This document shows positions 57,906-64,000 of a DNA stretch of 64,000 nt, in pieces. This stretch comes from Mytilus edulis. Taxonomy: Eukaryota; Mollusca; Bivalvia; Mytilida; Mytilidae. Position 1 is the first letter of the stretch, and each line of letters starts with the position of its first letter. Under the pieces are notes generated by a model. It saw only the letters and a program-made list of their open reading frames with translations. It was not told where the DNA came from and ran no database searches. The stretch lies in NCBI RefSeq assembly GCF_963676685.1, contig NC_092356.1:41503601-41567600 (forward strand), in the 5' to 3' direction. Position numbers and translations under genes: made by a program.

Positions 57906-59240
57906 ATACGTATCCATCCTTCAGAAAAGTTGTTCCAAATGTAATGAATCCCCTCCAGGCTTGCCTTTATCTTCATTGGAACTATTTTTGGGATACGATT
58001 GCTTTCGAGCAATCTGTAGACTTATACTGGTGGCTCAGAGTATTGCCCTCACGTCAATCGTTTTATTCTAAACATCAAGGAACATCTCAGATTCTTATGA
58101 TTGTCTTGCTTTAAAAGTTAAAAACAAACAAAGGGATTGAACTTTAACAACTTTCCTATAATGTTCTTTTCATAATCTTCATGTTTGATAATTCCCTTGA
58201 CTTATATGCGTGTTTTTAACAACACGGAAAATCAGAATTAAGCAGTATTTATATTTAGTGTGTTTATAAATTTAGAAACACGTTAGAGGGAATTCCCAGT
58301 TTTGATAAAATGCGAGAGTTCTCTGAATTCCGATAAATCTTATTTCTGTCATATAAGAACTGAAGTGGAGTTTTTCTTATATTTTACCTTTATGAAGGTA
58401 CCTTTTGAGATTGTACTTCCATAAAGAAATAGAGAACTATCTAGGTCGTTTAATAAACATTTAATATACGTTCTTGCTCCAGGTTTTTTTTGGAAATTAT
58501 GCGCATGGGTATAGTTTTCTTGACTTCGAGGGGTTTTCGATTGAATGGTTGCTCTGGATTCCCCACTCAATTAATTAATTTTTAACTCGTGGGATCTTTT
58601 CTATGTATGTCTGCTATTGAAGGTTATTATTGTTGCATAATTTTAAATCATATGCATCATTTAAATTAAAATAAATATAGTCCACATCGTAGAACACCCC
58701 TTCAGGCGAAATGGAGTCTTCCATATTAATGTTTCGAGTTGTCTCCCTTCCGGAAGTAACTTCCGTGAATTCTGAATCAAAACAATACTTCGAGTATTAG
58801 CTCATTCTGTCAATAAAGTGTATTATATTAAAAACGATCGCAATTTAAACATATAAATGTGTACGGAAAGGAGTCATGATTACTGACCGAAAGGAAATTA
58901 AATATTTAAAGAGTTAGGAATTGGGTTCCTCCTAGAATTAACGTAGGAAAATAGGTGATAAGATACGAAGTGAAATACCTTCTCTCACTCTGAGTCTCAG
59001 TGACTGCTGTGGAAAGTAAACTTGGAATTGATAGTACAAAAATAAAACACAATAGGCCTAATTGCCTTGTTCATACACTTTTATCCGGGATTGGCTATTT
59101 TGTAACTATTTTACATGTGCAGTTGAATTAGTTTTGAAAATAATATTATCCAGCTACATGTACATGTGTCAACAAAACAACGGCAATCGTATCCCTCAGA
59201 GCAATCTGCTCTTTGATTTTTTTGGGGGGAGGGTTCCAAA
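57906..59240. other. Intergenic, no gene seen
   Basis: AT-rich unique DNA. Frames at 57860-58114 and 58349-58570 have no recognisable domain. Confidence 0.4.
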
Positions 59241-59244
59241 CCAG

Positions 59245-59425
59245 TTGTTCATAAGTTGCAAATCAGGCCATTACTTTTCTTAATTTAATTGTTGCTTACT
59301 AAACATGTCTAGACTGTTTTTTTCTCACTTTTTAAGGCTGTATGGTTGCCTATAATTACTTTGTTATTTTAACCTCTGGAAAGCTGTCTCGTTGGAAATT
59401 ATACCACATAGATACAGATTTTTAT
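59245..59425 (-). repeat. GATGTGG-family dispersed repeat, minus orientation
   Basis: AAGGCTGTATGGTTGCCTAT and AAGCTGTCTCGTTGGAAATT-ATACCACAT; closest to the copy at 57740-57905, including a shared AATCAGGCCATTACT left part. Confidence 0.7.
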
Positions 59426-59429
59426 ATGG

Positions 59430-60950
59430 ATTGTAGACCTGAAAAAGATGTTCAAAGTTGAATATGCTGCACTACTACTTATTTACCATGCATGTCTATC
59501 ATGAAACTTTAATCAGAACTATATATAAGTGATTTCACGATTTCTTCATATGTGTACCACTATCAATCAACAGAACAAATGCAAATTATTTTTTTAATAT
59601 TTGCATATGGTTTCCTTTAATTTCTCACAGCTATTTTATTTGAATTTAGGGAAATAAGTATTATGTATATAAACAAATCTCATGTCGATATATAACATGT
59701 CCAACAATCAAACATCAACCCACACCAAACTGGCTGTAGTTGAAAAACATCAAAAGGGAAAATACAGTGAAATTTGGAGAATTTATATTATCACATGTAC
59801 ATGCATTTGAAATATATTTAAAATATTTTTTCAAATTTTTTAGTTTTAGGTTCCACCTAGCTACCATATTAGAAAACTGGGATTTAAACGCTAGTCTATT
59901 AGAGGGATATTTCCAGTGGCGAATCCAGAAATTTTAATAAGTGGGGGCCCACTGACTGCCTAAGAGAGGGACCACTCTGATCATGATCCAGTGGTTCTCT
60001 AAATAATCAACCATTTTTTTTTCCAGACAAGGGGGGGGGGCTCTTAATTTACCTTTGATTTCATTGGTTATATTAAGGTAAAGACCGAATGTCAGTTTTA
60101 GTCTTATATATGTACTTTAATTTTAGTCTTACATGTATTTATGTGTACATATATCACTGATTCAGTGGCGATGGTGAATAGCTATATATAGACACTGACA
60201 AGTCTTTGATAACATTTTATAGTTTTGAATGTTTCTTCATCAGTTGACTAAAATTAGGTGGAGGTATATTTTTATTTCCAACAGAGGGGCACTCATGCTC
60301 AACCTATATCAGTTTGTGCATGAAGCGATTGATAGTTGCCAGACACTGAATGATTATACCACCAATTTGTGAAAGTTTTAACCTACATGTATGCATATAT
60401 ACTTTAAATACAATAAAAAAAAATCATGTCTTTTTCAGGACTTCTGATCCAACCATGTAGAATGGCATGTTATTGAGATATGGTTCTGGTTGATGGATGT
60501 TCATGAAGGACCTGTAGTACAAAGTATATCACTGGATTGAGCTCTCGGTCAAAGTGTATTATTAAAGTGCTTTGCTTTGAGCTCAGTTCATTGTTATGCA
60601 ATTCATTCTTTGTGAAATAAAGATTTTACAGACAACTCTCATGTACAAGGATGTCTCCAAGTATTATCATTTCTATGTACAATGTAAGTAACAGGGAGAT
60701 AAAAGCATTTTTTTTTGTTTGAACCAAACATTATTTGTCCATTGACCAAATTTGTTTTGCTTTCACCAGCTTTGAAGGAGATATTATCAAAGAATTGATA
60801 GAAAACAGCACAGAAGCTTACTTTCTAGCTCATCAGGCCCAAGCATCATGTTAGGCATTGTCATTACTAAAAACCAATAAATGTCTTCTAATCTGAGGAT
60901 CAATTCAACATTTTAAGGTGTTTTACTAATGATACTGACAAGCCACCACA
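59430..60950. other. Intergenic, no gene seen
   Basis: Contains short dispersed-repeat traces (CAGTGGCGAATCCAGAAA at 59915 and a G run at 60030-60040). No coding exon found. Confidence 0.4.
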
Positions 60951-60958
60951 AAGATATA

Positions 60959-62116
60959 CTGAGTGCCAATGAAAACGCAACACTTTTGTTTTTCAAAAAA
61001 GTCTGATAATTTTTATTTATTTTATATTAGAACTTTGTAAAGTTGGTTGAAAATGACTTTAAAGACAATTGTCGACAACTTTAGGGTTGGGTGATTTTTG
61101 GAACAAATGCAAAGTAAGGGTTATTTTGAACGGACATAAACCAAGTTCACCGCTTTTCAACATACGCACCATTTTCACGATTTTGTCATTTAAAGCTTGG
61201 CTAACGTCATGAATTTTCACGCCCTTATTGTAAGGAAACTGCAATAAACATCTGAGTAAATGCCAGGACTTTCTGACAACCAGCGACATGCAGTTTCGGG
61301 CATGATCCAATGAAGCCTTTCACAGCATACAATAACCCAAATCATCCACAAATTCAACAAAAATGGATCAGTTAATGATAAGCCACATCCCGGGGTTCAA
61401 AAAGCAAGAAACGCTCAGCAAAACCGATACATTTGGTCTTTAACATATCCGATATTGACTCTGATGGATGTCCAAAGGTCACGTGAGTTCAATGGTGGTC
61501 ACGGTAGATCCTATGGAGCAATTTCAGTAAAGCACCATTTGAGCAGAAATTCAACGGTTAAAGAGGACCACAGTCGACATCTAAACGGCTGTCTGGTGTA
61601 AACATCGAATTCTGTAGACCAAAAATCATTCATTATGTACCAAAAATCATCAGTGGTGGTTACATAGACGTTTGGCACCAGCCTTGGCCAAAAGTCGTGC
61701 GTTTCGCCAGATTTAGGTCCGATAGAGCAAATTTTGCATCAGATTTGACATGGTTTAGACGATGAAAACCACCACCAATATCATAAAGTCAGCTTGAGTT
61801 TGCTTTACAGGACAAGTGGAATAACATTCCTCGAGATCCCATTAAACGTCCGGGATGATCAATTCCACGGCGCTGTCGAGATTGCGCTGCACAACGGGGT
61901 TGTAACATTTTTAGTTAGGACTGTGATTTGATGATTCGACATTGGATGTTTCGTTTATCTATTGCGCCCGAAAGATGACAATGAAACATTTTTGTTTGAT
62001 ATCGATCTATTGTTAGAATTGTTAATTTTCAAGAACAATTCAGTTTGAAAGATTATGATTTCTAATATAAATTTTATTTTTGAAAAACCAAGTGTTGCGT
62101 TTTCATTGGCACTCAG
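60959..62116 (+). mobile_element. Tc1/mariner-type DNA transposon, inactive
   Basis: Perfect 27-bp terminal inverted repeats, starting CTGAGTGCCAATGAAAACGC and ending GCGTTTTCATTGGCACTCAG, flanked by TA on both sides, the target duplication of Tc1/mariner elements; total 1158 bp. On the plus strand the region near 61800-61910 reads QDKWNNIPRD and SIPRRCRD, like the C-terminal part of Tc1 transposases (WNxIP, SMPRRC), but with a stop between them. Upstream frames are short and broken, so the transposase cannot be made. Confidence 0.88.
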
Positions 62117-62162
62117 TATATATAAATAGAACCATACAAATAGTTAGCAAATACATATTAAA

Positions 62163-62420
62163 AAAGATGTGATATGATTGCCAATGAGACAATTCTCCAC
62201 AACAGACCAAAATGACATAGAAATTAACAATTACAGGTCGCTGCACAACCTTCAAAAATGAGCAAAGCTAAAGCAGCATAGTCGGCTATAAAAGGTCTCG
62301 AAATGACAATGTGAAACAATTCAAAGTAGAAAAATAACAGGCTTATTTATGTACAAAAAATAAAGAAAAAACGAATATGTAACACATAAACAAACGACAA
62401 CCACTGAATTACAGGCTCCT
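62163..62420 (+). repeat. GATGTGG-family dispersed repeat, near full length
   Basis: GATGTGATATGATTGCCAAT, ATGACATAGAAATTAACAA, GGCTATAAAAGGTCTCGAAA and GACAACCACTGAATTACAGG appear in the family order. It faces the copy at 63060-63258 in opposite orientation. Confidence 0.85.
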
Positions 62421-63059
62421 TATATCATGTTCTCAGATATCATATCTCTGATGTCATCTCCCAATTTAAAAAAATCACGAAAAATTGAACCTATTATGTG
62501 TTGCTCTCCTAACTATAAAATGTATCCAAAATCAAAGATGTGGAACATATTCTATCATAATCATTTGGTAACTAATGCAATTAGTGTCTCTTCCATGCCT
62601 GTCTTGAACATAAAAACTAAACTAAATATAAAATAAACAATACTCCTAATGCTCCGGTTGGTTGTCATCGTGCAACACAGTTAACAACACATATAGGAAA
62701 ATCATAGAACAACATTTATCATAAAACACTGTCAAACATCCAAACATACTATCCACACTCATCTGTGTCCACACTTGTAGTTGAAATGAAAATAAATACA
62801 AAAACGATGAAATATTTTTTTTTATTAAATTGTATATAAATATTATCTTTGAAGTGTAAGGGAATATTTGAAGTTTGGCCCTTTGCTGTTTATGTATGAA
62901 ACATCATAAACAAGAGTTTGTGTGACACCATGCTCCGCTCGCATTGTCTAATGCCCATATTCAGCAAACCTTGAAATTAGGGTAAAACTCATAATTTGCC
63001 GCTGTTTCAGGTTAGAGTGAAGGTTTTCGCCTGTTTAAAAAACGTTTAAACCCAATGCA

Positions 63060-63258
63060 TGTCCCAAGTCAGGAACCTTTTGTTCAGTGGCTGTCGTTTG
63101 TTGTTTATAAGTGTCATTTTAGGACCTTTTATAGCTTGATGTTCGATGTGAGTCAATGCTTCGTGTTGCAGGCCATATTTTGACCTATAATGGTTTACAT
63201 TTTTTAAGTTACAACTAAGATGGAGAGTTGTCTCATTGGCAATTATACCGCATTTGCT
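63060..63258 (-). repeat. GATGTGG-family dispersed repeat, minus orientation
   Basis: CATGTCCCAAGTCAGGAACC, TGGCTGTCGTTTGTTGTTTA, TATTTTGACCTATAATGGTT and GAGTTGTCTCATTGGCAATT in reverse order of the family. Confidence 0.85.
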
Positions 63259-64000
63259 TATATACCGCATTTGCTTATATATATATATAAGTGTGTACTA
63301 AGTGTCAAGTTGAAGTGACTTCACTTATAAATACCTCAACTTAAAGGAATACTCAGATTAAATATGTAAAATTTGACTTGCCTGATCCATAGATATAGGG
63401 TATTTTATCTATGTCTGACCGTTGTAAAAAGTGCTTTTGAATGCATTGCTAATCTTGAATTTGTATGTGTTTTGCATTCAGATAACCAATTGCCATAAGG
63501 CTTGTCGACTAAACATTTAAATTGAATTGATATATAAAAAAGGCAACTGTGGTGGTATTACGCAATGGCTGTCTGTGTGCAGCAGTGAAACCGGCAGTAA
63601 ATATTTGCATGGCTTTGACCATGACTTTTCACGTATTTTTGGTCTAAATGAAACAAATGAATAAATATACCAAAATAGGTAAAATACCTATACATTTATG
63701 CAATAGGAAATATAATCCATAACTTGATAACAATTTTTTTCAGCAGATGGAGCTAACTTGTGTTTAGAAATGTATGCATAATATAGAAGTTGTCCATTAA
63801 AAAGTATCCCGTGGAAGGCAGCCATGATAATAATAACATCTAAGTTAATCCCGAGTACAATTACTTTTTGTCAAAAAGAAGCAACCGATCCTTCCTGTAC
63901 TTAAACAGGAATTTTGTAAGCACGTGTCTTCCTCGTTAAAGGGGGTATTTGTAATAATTAACATTTTAACTATTATCTGATTGAAGAATCTGCCCACGTG
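63259..64000. other. End of window, no gene seen
   Basis: AT-rich unique sequence with a short TATATA run at 63275-63288. No open frame of note. Confidence 0.45.

Noticed and set aside
1-64000. CRISPR arrays, operons, bacterial promoters or intact tRNA/rRNA genes
   Set aside because: The regular arrays are minisatellites or snoRNA units, genes are spliced, and the only tRNA-like sequence is the SINE at 11374-11619.

Overview
The window is AT-rich animal nuclear DNA: spliced genes with GT-AG introns, long introns and dense dispersed repeats. Gene content and repeat style (C-type lectin membrane gene, hairpin-ended and foldback repeats, a tRNA-derived SINE, dispersed reverse-transcriptase debris) suggest a bivalve mollusc, most likely a mussel. 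The species call is inference; no rRNA, mitochondrial or species-specific marker is present.

Region 1 (1-19.9 kb, + strand) is the 3' part of the translation factor eIF4G: 15 coding exons from the second half of MIF4G through MA3 to the C-terminal W2 domain, stop at 18953-18955. Its introns carry the most unusual content of the window, 21 copies of box C/D snoRNA-like units. Sixteen (455-9846) share a 28S guide and an 18S guide. Thirteen of these lie at about 400-nt spacing in one 7.5-kb intron, and a 1.8-kb hairpin-ended repeat has split that array. Three others (11.7-13.4 kb) keep only the 28S guide and look like snR38/SNORD1. Two (14.7 and 15.4 kb) have a changed guide that fits 18S better.

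Region 2 (20-31.6 kb) is repeat-rich intergenic DNA with a tentative four-exon gene for a small secreted peptide (26380-28952), a 60-bp minisatellite in its first intron, and several MITE-like and foldback elements.

Region 3 (31.6-37.4 kb, - strand) is a complete four-exon gene for a 10-TM transporter of the CRT-like branch of the drug/metabolite transporter superfamily, with an N-terminal acidic dileucine signal suggesting a lysosomal or endosomal site. Its first intron holds a tandem array of copies of the end of exon 1, most retaining a 5' splice site. Its last intron holds an element whose inverted ends contain a 30-bp G run and a C run.

Region 4 (41.0-49.6 kb, + strand) is a complete four-exon gene for a 425-residue single-pass C-type lectin-like membrane protein. 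Intron 1 has a foldback element, a 51-bp minisatellite and a decayed reverse-transcriptase fragment; intron 2 has a larger, broken reverse-transcriptase element on the opposite strand.

Region 5 (49.7-64 kb) has no convincing gene. It is a graveyard of mobile elements: an inverted copy of the hairpin-ended repeat, a TTAA-like MITE, a second copy of one arm of the poly-G element, and a Tc1/mariner element with perfect 27-bp inverted ends and a broken transposase.
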